IMG/VR virus record: IMGVR_UViG_3300025401_000111 | Location: 1-21,702 of that record | Reading direction: 5' to 3' (one strand) | Length of the DNA: 21,702 nt | From: a virus | Shown here: one piece after another, positions 14,613 to 21,702 of the stretch | Layout: every line of letters begins with the position of its first letter | Numbering within the stretch: position 1 is the first letter of the stretch | Translations under genes and position numbers: made by a program | Notes under the pieces: model-generated | Database searches by the model: none | The model's input: only the letters and a program-made list of their open reading frames with translations | Told to the model about the DNA's origin: nothing

Positions 14613-15593
14613 TTAAGCGACCGAGGTAGTTACCGCGTTCTTTACGACCCACTTGATAGGTGAGTAGCCCACAGTTCCGGCATCGGTCAGATTGCCTTGT
14701 GCATTGAAATCAACAACAACCTCAACGAAATCCTTGGAGCGCTCAATAACAGCGAGTGTGTAAGCACCCTTTGTCATGGTCGCTTGGATAGATGTCTGAG
14801 ATGCGCCCGAGCCTGTTGTCCAGTTAAAGACAAGCGCTGGCTGGGTATTGCTCAGATAGTTGGTGAGCTGGGTGTCGTTTTCCATGAGGAAGGTGGCCTT
14901 GCCCGTTACTTCGAGAGCGCCAACGAATACAGAGTAGGGAGTCTGCACATTGGAGATACCGTAGATAGGGGTGACAGGGCGCTTCATGTCAATGTTGCCC
15001 ATGGTGTTGTTAGAGATAGCTGTGCCACCAACGCTCACAGTTCCATACCAGACTGCGGTAGGCAAAACGGTGGAGAAGCTAGGGGTCGGGGTTGTGGTGG
15101 TGGCTGATTGCCATCCGGTGGACTTTGCATCGTATTCGAGCAAGCCGTCTGCGTTCCACTTGAGCGAGAAGTCGTGGAATTGGTGGCCTGTCCATGTGCG
15201 AACATTTGCGCCATAGAAATCGAGCATGGTGTACGCAGAAGGCTGTGAGTCTGCCGCTGCTGTAGCTGAGTTCTTTACTGCGAGGGTATGGATATAAGGA
15301 GCTGATCCTGAAACAACATCCTCACCGAGAACACCGGCAAGAGGGTAGATGATGGTGTCAGCGAATACTGCGCCGCCGAAGTCAAAAGTTGAGTGGACGC
15401 GACCCTGAATATAGTTGTAGTTTTTAACAAGCGATCCGTGCAAGCCCTCATCGTAGAGAGGTGCGTAGAGGTCTTGTGGCTTTAGAGTGTTAGCAATAAC
15501 GGGGATATAAGCGGTCGGAGTAGTGACTGCTGTTCCCTTTGTTGTTTCCTTGGCGATTCCCACATACGAACGGTGGGTATTTTGTACTGCCAC
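14613..15593 (-). CDS. Major tail (tube) protein
   Basis: A protein of 326 residues. It opens with AVQNTHRSYVGIAKETTKGT, the standard start of actinophage tail tube proteins, followed by a beta-rich body with LYAPLYDEGLHGSLV, FDFGGAVFADTIIYPLAG and FHDFSLKWNADGLLEYDAKS. The C-terminal section contains SKDFVEVVVDFNAQGN, the closing strand set of the tube fold. It forms the stacked rings of the non-contractile tail. The start is a GTG at 15593 with GGAGCGTG before it, so the first residue is Met although the codon is GTG. A strong inverted repeat follows the gene. Confidence 0.88.
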   Translation of the reverse strand: MAVQNTHRSYVGIAKETTKGTAVTTPTAYIPVIANTLKPQDLYAPLYDEGLHGSLVKNYNYIQGRVHSTFDFGGAVFADTIIYPLAGVLGEDVVSGSAPYIHTLAVKNSATAAADSQPSAYTMLDFYGANVRTWTGHQFHDFSLKWNADGLLEYDAKSTGWQSATTTTPTPSFSTVLPTAVWYGTVSVGGTAISNNTMGNIDMKRPVTPIYGISNVQTPYSVFVGALEVTGKATFLMENDTQLTNYLSNTQPALVFNWTTGSGASQTSIQATMTKGAYTLAVIERSKDFVEVVVDFNAQGNLTDAGTVGYSPIKWVVKNAVTTSVA

Positions 15594-15597
15594 TATT

Positions 15598-15780
15598 TCA
15601 CGCTCCTACGGTTGAGTCAGACGGGGCTGACGGTGTTGTTATTTTCTTTGGTGCAGAAGCGAGAGAGACATCGGCTGAAATAATGTCATCCTTAGACTCG
15701 AATGTGTCTCCGGGCTTGACTGTAAGTCCGAGAGTTGGAAACTCGCGCACTTCATCGCCGTTGTATTGGTATGTGGCCAT
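15598..15780 (-). CDS. Small accessory protein before the tail tube
   Basis: A protein of 60 residues with YNGDEVREFPTLGLTVKPGD (6-25) and a flexible Ser/Pro tail. Short proteins with an R-x-F-P-x-L-G-(L/V)-T-V-x-P-G-D motif are common between the head-tail and tube genes of actinophages. They look like a single small beta barrel and may decorate the connector or tube; the function is unknown. AAGGAG is five bases from the ATG at 15780. Confidence 0.65.
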   Translation of the reverse strand: MATYQYNGDEVREFPTLGLTVKPGDTFESKDDIISADVSLASAPKKITTPSAPSDSTVGA

Positions 15781-15788
15781 CGTTCTCC

Positions 15789-16280
15789 TTATGCCTGAAT
15801 CATTTGGGTAACATCGAATCGAATCTCTGCAAAGGTTTCCGTTGCCCCGTTATCCGAGGTAATCGGCTCTCCGTACAGACAGTCAATTACAGGTTCTGCG
15901 CCTTGCCAGACATTGACTTGCGATGTATCACCGAAGTTATGGCTTGCTCGGAGCGTGTTCTTGATGTTGTCCACTAGTGTATCAAAATCTGCCATTGCAT
16001 CTTCGGCGTTACTTTGTACCGAGTGATGGAAGATTTGCAAAATTACGGTGAAATCCACGCGCTTCCAGCCACTTGTTGCACCACCGATTGCAAGACGAGT
16101 TTCGCGCTCGCTCTGGATAAAAATTACGGCCGCTGCTCGACTGAGCTGTCCGGGCAAAGCATTAACCTGATAGTTGATGCGTTTTGGAAACGAGGTGAAA
16201 ACCTGATTAAGTGAGTCAATACCAGCGCCAACAAGATATGAGTAAAGCGTGGAGCGAAGTTGGACGCGACCAACTGCCAT
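15789..16280 (-). CDS. Tail terminator / head-tail completion candidate
   Basis: A protein of 163 residues. Helix-strand order with LRSTLYSYLVGAGI (8-21), a strand with AAAVIFIQSERETRLAIGG, WKRVDFTVILQIFHHS and a helix EDAMADFDTLVDNIKNTLRA, ending in a beta strand (ETFAEIRFDVTQM). This alpha/beta pattern with strand-helix-strand ends and its place just before the tube gene fit a tail terminator (lambda gpU-like) or neck protein. The ATG follows the TAA of the upstream gene with no gap, so it is coupled. Confidence 0.6.
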   Translation of the reverse strand: MAVGRVQLRSTLYSYLVGAGIDSLNQVFTSFPKRINYQVNALPGQLSRAAAVIFIQSERETRLAIGGATSGWKRVDFTVILQIFHHSVQSNAEDAMADFDTLVDNIKNTLRASHNFGDTSQVNVWQGAEPVIDCLYGEPITSDNGATETFAEIRFDVTQMIQA

Positions 16281-17177
16281 TTAGCGCATCCTTCGGAATG
16301 GCGAGAGGAGTTGCTTCGCCAGCTCGATATCTGATCCCACGATGGACTGAACGCTTGGCCCAGACGATGCGCGGGTTGTGACTGCCATGGTCAGAGAGTT
16401 ATCTCCACGGACTTTGAGGAAGTCGGTCGTAATGAGGATGGCGGCTTGCTTAACTGCCTGCGGCATATTGCCCACCGCTACGCCTGATGCGTGGGTGTAT
16501 TTGAGGGTGCTTGTGATATTGACCGTAGTTGATCCGTAAGTATAGGAAGGCGAAACAACAACCTGCTCGGTGCTCGCGCCATCATAAATAGTCACAACCG
16601 TTCCGGCGGTCAAACCAATGGGGTCAATCATGGTGAAGGATGAAGCACCGGCTGTAGCTGAGGATATGAGGCCATTACAGTAGCCTGCCGTGTAGTTATA
16701 TGCGGCGTAAATGCGCGAGCGCGAGGCTGGCGGGAAGCCGAAGGATAGTGGGCCTTGTGAGGAGTAGGTCGTACCTAGCTGGCTCAGCGGGTAGATAATT
16801 TGCGACTTCTCGAACCAGCAGTTTTGTAGGGATGTCGAGCTTACTGTGACAAGGTTTGTCGGGGTAGCGCCATAGGCTAAAGAGTTGAGCGCGACCACAT
16901 TGTTGTAGTCCGGGGAGATAACGAGAAATCCCTCTTGCGTCATGCGGGTACGAGATTGCTCGGTGAAGTTTTGAGCAATAAGCGGCTGATTGACATAGAT
17001 GTCAATAAAGGACGAAGCGCGCTGGATAACTGATGCTAATTCCGCGTCTTGCTGGGCAGAAGTACCGCCTACTACCAGATTGTTGATGTCAATCGCTGTC
17101 GGAGCGTTTTTGTATTCAGCAATCGTCAGATATGAGCCTGACTGAAATTGGGTGATAGGCGATACTGCTGATGTCAT
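16281..17177 (-). CDS. Head-tail adaptor (connector) protein
   Basis: A protein of 298 residues. The N-terminal helical part contains TIAEYKNAPTAIDINNL and AELASVIQRASSFIDIYVNQ, and the C-terminal helix contains PQAVKQAAILITTDFLKVRG, as in gp6-like adaptors that extend the portal. Between them a beta-rich insert of about 70 residues (SSFTMIDPIGLTAGTVVTIY to YTHASGVAVG) is present, which I recall as a recurrent insertion in actinophage connectors. GGAG lies eight bases before the ATG at 17177. It is one gene before the terminator-like protein, consistent with a head-completion role. Confidence 0.7.
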   Translation of the reverse strand: MTSAVSPITQFQSGSYLTIAEYKNAPTAIDINNLVVGGTSAQQDAELASVIQRASSFIDIYVNQPLIAQNFTEQSRTRMTQEGFLVISPDYNNVVALNSLAYGATPTNLVTVSSTSLQNCWFEKSQIIYPLSQLGTTYSSQGPLSFGFPPASRSRIYAAYNYTAGYCNGLISSATAGASSFTMIDPIGLTAGTVVTIYDGASTEQVVVSPSYTYGSTTVNITSTLKYTHASGVAVGNMPQAVKQAAILITTDFLKVRGDNSLTMAVTTRASSGPSVQSIVGSDIELAKQLLSPFRRMR

Positions 17178-17179
17178 TC

Positions 17180-17470
17180 TTAATCTCCGTCTGTTTTAGG
17201 CGTGGAGTCGTATTCATGCCCGCAACGAGAACATAGTCTGAACCATGATCCGAAACCGCATTGAGTGCAAGTGTACCCGCGTTGAGCATCGCCTTGCTCA
17301 TAGCGTGCAAGATTTTCCTCTGTGAAGCCTTCTGCTTTTAGCGCCTTAATGTGCTTGGGGTTTTCTACGGAATACAGGCCCGAGCGGTCTGCGCGATACC
17401 GAGTGCGCCCTGATTGCGATTTGATGTCGGTTTCTTTGACGAATCCATCTCGCGGTGTGAGTCGTGCCAT
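17180..17470 (-). CDS. Zinc-ribbon protein after the capsid gene
   Basis: A protein of 96 residues. The C-terminus has two CxxC pairs: C68/C71 (YTCTQCG) and C80/C83 (LCSRCGHEYD), separated by eight residues, a zinc ribbon. The N-terminus is basic and contains KHIKALKAEGFTEENLARYE. Small proteins of this type sit between the major capsid and connector genes in many actinophages; a role in capsid interior or DNA contact is possible but not known. AAGGAAGG precedes the ATG at 17470. Confidence 0.7.
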   Translation of the reverse strand: MARLTPRDGFVKETDIKSQSGRTRYRADRSGLYSVENPKHIKALKAEGFTEENLARYEQGDAQRGYTCTQCGFGSWFRLCSRCGHEYDSTPKTDGD

Positions 17471-17494
17471 GTGTGCCTTCCTTGTTAATAAATA

Positions 17495-17520
17495 GGGAGA
17501 GAGCCAATTAAGACTCTCCC
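17495..17520 (-). terminator. Terminator behind the major capsid gene
   Basis: GGGAGAG (17495-17501) and CTCTCCC (17514-17520) pair as a 7-bp stem with a 12-base loop. On the minus strand they are followed by TATTTATT. It lies 20 bases after the capsid stop and before the zinc-ribbon gene, so it should lower transcription of downstream genes relative to the capsid gene. Confidence 0.65.
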
Positions 17521-17540
17521 CCCATTTAGTTTGTTATGGG

Positions 17541-19223
17541 TTACGCAGAGACGATTCCTGATACTACGCCGTTCCAAGCTGGAGCTACGCAGAAGAATGT
17601 GCCACGGAAGTAGGTTGAGAACTCATAAGCGAACTGAGTCACAGGCCATTGAATACCCATGTAGTCCTGCACCATGTAGTTAGACCAGACATCAGAAACC
17701 TCTGTGTCAGGAATTGGCAAGGTGTAAGACAAGACAGGAGCAACGCCCTGTGGCAACCATGGGTGAACAGTCAAAGGTACTGACTTTCCTGTGGTTTCGT
17801 TAACGATACCGTTGACAACAGAACCGTAAGTAACGCCAGAGGTTTCATCCTGTGAAATCTGCAAGCGGTAGTTAGCGTTTGCTGAACCCTTGATTGCATC
17901 TGAGAGTTGCTTGCGGTCTGAACCGTTAAGCAGAACCTCATCTGGATCAGCCTTTACTGAGTTGTAAAGGTTAGCGAATACGGTCTGGAACTCTGTGCCC
18001 GGATTTGTATTCGAGAAGGTTGCGTTGATGTTGTTGTTGTAGCCGGTGTTAGCGCCAAGAACGGTGGTCAAGATACCGTCATAACCTGTTGCATAGGCTG
18101 AGGTATCTGCTGCTGCGCGGCTTGCGACAACCGTGGTGGTTGTGTTCAACGGAGCTTGGTTTCCGATTGTTGGTGTACCTGAACCGCCGAGTGTGAAGGT
18201 CAAGGATGTGGTGCGGCCTTGGAACTTCGCGTTAGCTGCGCCTGTGGTTGTACCAACATAGATGTTGTAACCGAGCGCACCGGTGATAGCGGTTGGAATT
18301 GTTACGGTAAGCATCTGACCAGAAGTGGTTGTTGCTGAACCGACTGCTGAAACGATTGACTCACCAAAACCAGTTGATGAGATACCGGCATCAGCGGTGT
18401 AGTAAACATAATATGTGTTTGCTGCGATAGCTGTTACTGAACCTGCGGCGGTTGCACCTGCAACTGTTGGAAGTGTAGGAGCTGAGCCTGCGTTAAGCGC
18501 GCCAGCATAACCTGATGCAGTACCACGAGCCATAAGCATCATGCGTTCTTCCATCAACATTGTTGCATAAAGTGTTGAGGTTGATGACAACTGACGAAGG
18601 TCTTGGTATCCGAGGCCTGAAAAATTAGCATCGAATGAAACGCTGTCAGATAGTGAGTAAGAGTTGTAAGGCAGGATTAAGTCATCTGAGGTGTACGAAA
18701 TCTTTGAACCGCGCTCGAAGTTGATTGAACCGAAAGCGGTGGTTGTTGATTCTGTAACGCCTGGCCAGATTTGTCCTTGTCCGCCAGTACCTGTACCCGT
18801 ATAACCGGTGATGCGCTTGACACGGTGTGATGTGCCAACGCCCTTCTTGCGAGGGATACGGTTACGAAGTGGTGTTGGGCGTGGGGTCAAAAGCTTTGCT
18901 GGTGCTTCCAAGTCAAACGCAGCGAAGCTGGTTGAGAGTGGAGAGGTCAGCGTGATGTCCTTCTGCATATCCTGCAATGCAAGGCGCTGTGAAGCGATTG
19001 CGTTGTTAAGACCTGCGAGTGCATCTGGAGCGAGTGACTTTGTTGCAGCTAGTGCTTCGAGAGCAGCAGTTGGATCTGCTACAGGCGAAACGCCGGGTGT
19101 TGTTGATGGATTGCCGAGTGACTTACCGAGAACCTCGGTGTACTCATCCATGCGCTTTGCAGCCTTCTTAGCGGAATCTACATCGCCAAAGAGGTCAGCT
19201 GCTTTAGGGGCAGTTAGAGCCAA
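17541..19223 (-). CDS. Major capsid protein (HK97 fold) with inserted Ig/FN3-like domain
   Basis: A protein of 560 residues. Residues 1 to about 105 are a helical delta-like segment probably removed by the prohead protease. The core starts around LLTPRPTPLRNRIPR (111-125), with GQGQIWPGVTE (148-158), LMEERMMLMARG (223-234) and DPDEVLLNGSDRKQLSDAIK (426-445), all usual for actinophage HK97-type capsids. Residues about 247-363 form an inserted domain with YYVYYTADAG, SIVSAVGSATTTSGQMLTV and GYNIYVGTTTG, matching an FN3/Ig-like fold that could project from the shell. The start is a TTG at 19223 with AAAGGAAA just upstream; the first in-frame ATG is 24 codons later. A terminator follows. Confidence 0.88.
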   Translation of the reverse strand: MALTAPKAADLFGDVDSAKKAAKRMDEYTEVLGKSLGNPSTTPGVSPVADPTAALEALAATKSLAPDALAGLNNAIASQRLALQDMQKDITLTSPLSTSFAAFDLEAPAKLLTPRPTPLRNRIPRKKGVGTSHRVKRITGYTGTGTGGQGQIWPGVTESTTTAFGSINFERGSKISYTSDDLILPYNSYSLSDSVSFDANFSGLGYQDLRQLSSTSTLYATMLMEERMMLMARGTASGYAGALNAGSAPTLPTVAGATAAGSVTAIAANTYYVYYTADAGISSTGFGESIVSAVGSATTTSGQMLTVTIPTAITGALGYNIYVGTTTGAANAKFQGRTTSLTFTLGGSGTPTIGNQAPLNTTTTVVASRAAADTSAYATGYDGILTTVLGANTGYNNNINATFSNTNPGTEFQTVFANLYNSVKADPDEVLLNGSDRKQLSDAIKGSANANYRLQISQDETSGVTYGSVVNGIVNETTGKSVPLTVHPWLPQGVAPVLSYTLPIPDTEVSDVWSNYMVQDYMGIQWPVTQFAYEFSTYFRGTFFCVAPAWNGVVSGIVSA

Positions 19224-19250
19224 TTTATTTCCTTTCGAGTGCTGTGTGGG

Positions 19251-20204
19251 TTATTCCTCGTCAGAGATTTTTCCGGCTTTGGCTAGGTATTCCTTTTCCA
19301 ATGCCTTGTATCCCTTGGCGAGAATTTGGTCTGAGGTCGCTGTCGCCTTGAGGCGGTATTCAGCGGCTTTGAGCAGGAGCTCGTTTTCATTTGTGACAGC
19401 TACGCGTCCGGTGCGCTTTGGGCCACCTGATGCAGCTGCCGATTTTGCCGTTACGAGTTCTGATTCAAGAGCTACCGCCTTCTCCTCAGCCGCCTTATGT
19501 GCAGCTTGAAGTTCCGCGATCTCAGCCTTGACTGATTCAGTCGCACTCTTTACAGCTTTCTCGATGATGGCCGAAACGGACTTCTCATCAAGAATCTCAT
19601 CTTCTTTATCCTCAGCAGGGGCTTCCTCAGAAACCTCATCTGCTGGCTTATCTTCAACAACTGCCTCATCGCCTTCGGCTGACTTAATGCTTCCAGCATT
19701 TTGCTCTGGAGTCATAATGGTCGCGGTTGAGACATTTGCAACTTCGTTAGTTGGAGTCGCGCCGGTGACAACTACTTGGCTGAGGCCGTGAGTTGAGTTA
19801 GGGATATGGCATCCGCACTCTAGGCACTTGCTGATGTCAGCGGACTTTGCGGACATCTTGGTGCAGCCCTTACAGACATCATCGTCGCATCCGCCGTCAG
19901 CTTGGCAGGCAGCGCAACCATCGCAGTCGCAATCCTTTGAGGTCATATCAGCGGCAAGGTTAATCATGCCGGGGGTCATGCTTGCTTCGTTGTCCTCATC
20001 CAATTCGCCATCGCGGAAGTTAAAGAGGTGCTTGAGAGCCGATAGCAAGGTGTCAATATCATCGCGCTCGTCTGAGTCTGTGGCTGCGATTTCGCTGGCC
20101 TCAGAGATGATGAGCTGTGCGATTCCCTTGCGGGCTGCATCGTATGAAGCCTGATCGAACTTAGCAGAATCAGCATGGATTTCTTTAATGATGTCAGCGA
20201 GCAT
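19251..20204 (-). CDS. Nested scaffold protein from internal in-frame start
   Basis: The ATG at 20204 (residue 285 of the long protein, context KEKSMLADIIKE) is preceded by GAAGGAAAAATCT, a Shine-Dalgarno similar to those of the neighbouring genes (AAAGGAAA before the capsid, AAAAGGAAA before the gene at 21347). It begins 20 residues after the protease domain ends, so the product of 317 residues would be scaffold only. Lambda C/Nu3 uses the same nested arrangement. The nested product is inferred from the start signals and the domain boundary. Confidence 0.5.
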   Translation of the reverse strand: MLADIIKEIHADSAKFDQASYDAARKGIAQLIISEASEIAATDSDERDDIDTLLSALKHLFNFRDGELDEDNEASMTPGMINLAADMTSKDCDCDGCAACQADGGCDDDVCKGCTKMSAKSADISKCLECGCHIPNSTHGLSQVVVTGATPTNEVANVSTATIMTPEQNAGSIKSAEGDEAVVEDKPADEVSEEAPAEDKEDEILDEKSVSAIIEKAVKSATESVKAEIAELQAAHKAAEEKAVALESELVTAKSAAASGGPKRTGRVAVTNENELLLKAAEYRLKATATSDQILAKGYKALEKEYLAKAGKISDEE

Positions 20205-21056
20205 AGATTTTTCCTTCGTTGTAGTTGTAAATTCTTCGACCTTCACAAGATTAGGTTCGCCCTCTACGCTCTTGGCGAGCATGAGCTTGGCATTTGGGTT
20301 AGCTGGACGATCCACAAGAGAAATCTCCACGATTTGTCCGTCAATGATGCGGCCGTTAGCAGCCTTCTGGTCACGGACAACGCGTGGGGACTTGATGCCT
20401 ATTGAGAATCCCTTAAGAACGCCTGATTCCACTTTCTTAACGCTAATAGGGTCAACGACAAGAGCAGAAATATAATGACCATCCGCTTTCGCTTCATATT
20501 CTTTCGCTACTCCTGCCGCAATAGATGAGTGTTGTTCGCGGATGTTACCGCCGGACTTAAACCACTCTGGCATAGCAGAGGAGAGCCAAGCGTCATCGCA
20601 AATCTGCTGGTCAATATCAAGAGAGTCATCGGTTGCTTTGCCATAGACAAGCAGCGAGCCATCTTCTTGCTTTTCTTGCTTAACGATAGCCGCGTATGAA
20701 TTAGCGAAGTCATTGACCATAAGTGATTTCTCCTTGTTAAGTTTCGCGGCAACGCTTTCAGCCCAAGACTTTCCAGCGTCTCCACCCCATGCATCCCAAG
20801 CCACTCGGCCCGGTGATGGGAATCCTTTTTCTCCCTGATTAAATCCTTCTGCTTTTTTGTCCACTTCGTGACGGGCAAAGAAGCTGACCATTCGCATAAT
20901 GGTATCGCGTGATAATCCTTCGCGCCGTGAGAGTTGTCCAGCTCTGTTGCGTCCTGCACCTGTAAAACCATCGCCGGCATGACCATCGCTGATCCAGCCG
21001 AGTGCGCGCTTTGCTGCTGCCGCTGCCCCAGCGGGCGGGACAAAGGTTTCTGACAT
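19251..21056 (-). CDS. Prohead protease fused to scaffold-like domain
   Basis: A protein of 601 residues in three parts. Residues 1-112: Ala-rich helix, then SRDTIMRMVSFFARHEVD (49-66) and GRVAWDAWGGDAG (83-95), a recurrent actinophage extension. Residues about 113-265: an S78-type protease with LLVYGKATDDSLDID, H176 (IREQHSS) and S218 (KGFSIGIKS) as likely catalytic residues and the closing EISLVDRPANPNAKL. Residues 280-601: acidic, helical, ending in a coiled coil (VKAEIAELQAAHKAAEEKAV), as in scaffolds. Between about 376 and 416 ten cysteines occur. The ATG at 21056 has no Shine-Dalgarno but follows the upstream stop closely, whereas ATGs at 20720 (AAGGAG) and 20204 (AAGGAAA) do have them. 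It processes the capsid shell and its own scaffold. Confidence 0.85.
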   Translation of the reverse strand: MSETFVPPAGAAAAAKRALGWISDGHAGDGFTGAGRNRAGQLSRREGLSRDTIMRMVSFFARHEVDKKAEGFNQGEKGFPSPGRVAWDAWGGDAGKSWAESVAAKLNKEKSLMVNDFANSYAAIVKQEKQEDGSLLVYGKATDDSLDIDQQICDDAWLSSAMPEWFKSGGNIREQHSSIAAGVAKEYEAKADGHYISALVVDPISVKKVESGVLKGFSIGIKSPRVVRDQKAANGRIIDGQIVEISLVDRPANPNAKLMLAKSVEGEPNLVKVEEFTTTTKEKSMLADIIKEIHADSAKFDQASYDAARKGIAQLIISEASEIAATDSDERDDIDTLLSALKHLFNFRDGELDEDNEASMTPGMINLAADMTSKDCDCDGCAACQADGGCDDDVCKGCTKMSAKSADISKCLECGCHIPNSTHGLSQVVVTGATPTNEVANVSTATIMTPEQNAGSIKSAEGDEAVVEDKPADEVSEEAPAEDKEDEILDEKSVSAIIEKAVKSATESVKAEIAELQAAHKAAEEKAVALESELVTAKSAAASGGPKRTGRVAVTNENELLLKAAEYRLKATATSDQILAKGYKALEKEYLAKAGKISDEE

Positions 21057-21065
21057 ATTGAGTTG

Positions 21066-21347
21066 TTAGGCTGAGTAAATAACCGAGACTGCGCCTGTTG
21101 CTGTGCCGGAGGCTGATACTGCGTAAAGGGTGTCGTTGCCATGCATCCAGATTTGTACGCTTGCGCTTGCAGCAAGGTTCTGTCCACCGTTGATTCCTAC
21201 GGTATTGGTGACTGCGTTATCACCAAGAAATATCGCTGCGCTATCGCGATTGTTTACCTGAACAGCTACATATCCAACGCCGTTAGGAATTGTGACGAGA
21301 GGAGTTGGTGTTGTTCCAACTGTGATATTTGTATGATTGAGCGCCAT
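21066..21347 (-). CDS. Small beta-rich structural protein
   Basis: A protein of 93 residues. It is a single beta domain without charged helices: NITVGTTPTPLVTIPNG (6-22), YVAVQVNNRDSAAIFLGD and ASVQIWMHGNDTLYAVSASG. The pattern of a short beta-sandwich with a W-x-x-G-x-D-x-L-Y-A motif is common to small phage head decoration or fibre-like proteins. Its position before the protease suggests a minor head component, but no function can be fixed. AAAAGGAAA precedes the ATG. Confidence 0.6.
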   Translation of the reverse strand: MALNHTNITVGTTPTPLVTIPNGVGYVAVQVNNRDSAAIFLGDNAVTNTVGINGGQNLAASASVQIWMHGNDTLYAVSASGTATGAVSVIYSA

Positions 21348-21392
21348 AGATTTCCTTTTCTCGGATTATCGTTTAATTGTAATGGTTATTAG

Positions 21393-21702
21393 TTAATCTT
21401 GCGCGAGCGCCTCATCTAGCGAAGCCCCAAAGTCAAAAGTGTCCCAGTTGATTTCCGCAGGCGTTGTTGTGCATCGGCAGTTAGGATGGACAGGGATGTC
21501 ATCAGCCGTCAGGCCGTTAGAAAATGAATCGCCGACATTGACCGTCTCCCCGCCGATATCGCAGTCCTCATCATCTGGCTCAGCGCTGACCCACTCGATT
21601 TGCTCCACGCCAAGGGCTTGAAAGGAGTCGGTTGCAGCCTGATTAGCGGCGCGTGAACCCTCAGTCAGAGCAATAGTCAGAGCGCGCTCGGGTGAGGAGA
21701 GT
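21393..21702 (-). CDS. Head morphogenesis protein, Mu gpF-like, C-terminal part
   Basis: The reading frame is open to the right edge, so only the last 102 residues are visible; a GTG at 21608 is not the true start. The visible end reads ALTEGSRAANQAATDSFQALG, then GVEQIEWVSAEPDDEDCDIG and DDIPVHPNCRCTTTP. The sequence of an E-x-x-R-A-A helix, a W-x-x-A-x-x-D-x-x-C segment and the final HPNCRC is the signature of phage Mu gpF/SPP1 gp7-like minor head proteins. The Cys residues and the His may hold a metal. A portal protein gene would be expected just upstream, outside the window. Confidence 0.82.
   Translation of the reverse strand, partial: LSSPERALTIALTEGSRAANQAATDSFQALGVEQIEWVSAEPDDEDCDIGGETVNVGDSFSNGLTADDIPVHPNCRCTTTPAEINWDTFDFGASLDEALAQD

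Noticed and set aside
18808-19509. Long plus-strand open frame of 233 codons
   Set aside because: It runs antisense across the capsid and protease genes, is Ser/Arg/Ala-rich, and has no ribosome-binding site; both underlying genes are well recognised.
20507-21187. Minus-strand open frame of 226 codons overlapping the protease gene
   Set aside because: It is Gln/Ser/Arg-rich with no family resemblance and lies in another frame of the clear protease coding region.
21393-21608. Separate 71-residue gene starting at GTG 21608
   Set aside because: The frame continues open to the window edge with the conserved helix of the Mu F-like family, so it is the end of a larger gene.

Overview
The window is about 21.7 kb of the genome of a tailed, long-tailed (siphovirus-type) bacteriophage or prophage. 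It is densely coded. All genes but one lie on the minus strand, so the transcriptional order runs from the right edge to the left edge. The host is probably an actinobacterium. This is inferred from the gene families: an HK97-type head with a zinc-ribbon neighbour gene, a ReqiPepy6-gp37-like minor tail protein, a CHAP plus peptidoglycan-binding endolysin, and a PP-loop ATPase of a type common in actinophages. The sequence does not name the host. The terminase and portal genes would be expected beyond the right edge.

Head region (21702 to about 15600, minus strand): the 3' end of a Mu-F-like head morphogenesis gene; a small unknown gene; a 601-residue protein combining an N-terminal extension, an S78-type prohead protease and a scaffold-like region; a major capsid protein starting at TTG and carrying an inserted Ig/FN3-like domain; a hairpin terminator; a zinc-ribbon protein; a head-tail adaptor; a tail-terminator candidate; and a 60-residue accessory gene. 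The protease gene has two internal in-frame ATG codons, each preceded by a good ribosome-binding site. This suggests a nested protease product and a nested scaffold product.

Tail region (15593 to 6166): tail tube protein (GTG start); a large inverted repeat; a tail assembly chaperone pair G/GT joined by a -1 slip at a canonical CCCTTTA heptamer; an HK97-gp10-like protein in an unusual position; the tape measure protein; a Dit-like distal tail protein; a large minor tail protein; three tandem diverged paralogues that are probably fibre or receptor-binding proteins and are AT-rich; an Ala-rich small protein; a Gp37-like minor tail protein; and a short coiled-coil tail protein.

Lysis region (6142 to 3942): a membrane/coiled-coil protein, an HNH nuclease, a holin candidate, a hairpin terminator, the endolysin, and a second holin candidate overlapping the endolysin stop codon.

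Left region (3869 to 1): a small HTH-like protein with a hairpin over its ribosome-binding site; a DUF6378-like protein; a metallophosphoesterase; a PP-loop ATPase with a possible Fe-S cysteine set; an HslV/proteasome-beta-like Ntn hydrolase with Thr1/Asp17/Lys33 in register; one plus-strand small gene, possibly leaderless, that collides with it stop-to-stop; a probable recombination-associated protein behind a recognisable promoter; and the start of an HTH-like gene that runs off the left edge.

The most notable items are the phage HslV-like peptidase, the triple nested protease/scaffold gene with its ten-cysteine insert, the three-paralogue fibre cassette, and the -1 frameshift. No stretch longer than about 120 bases lacks a gene. 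I saw no tRNA, CRISPR array, insertion sequence or integrase.
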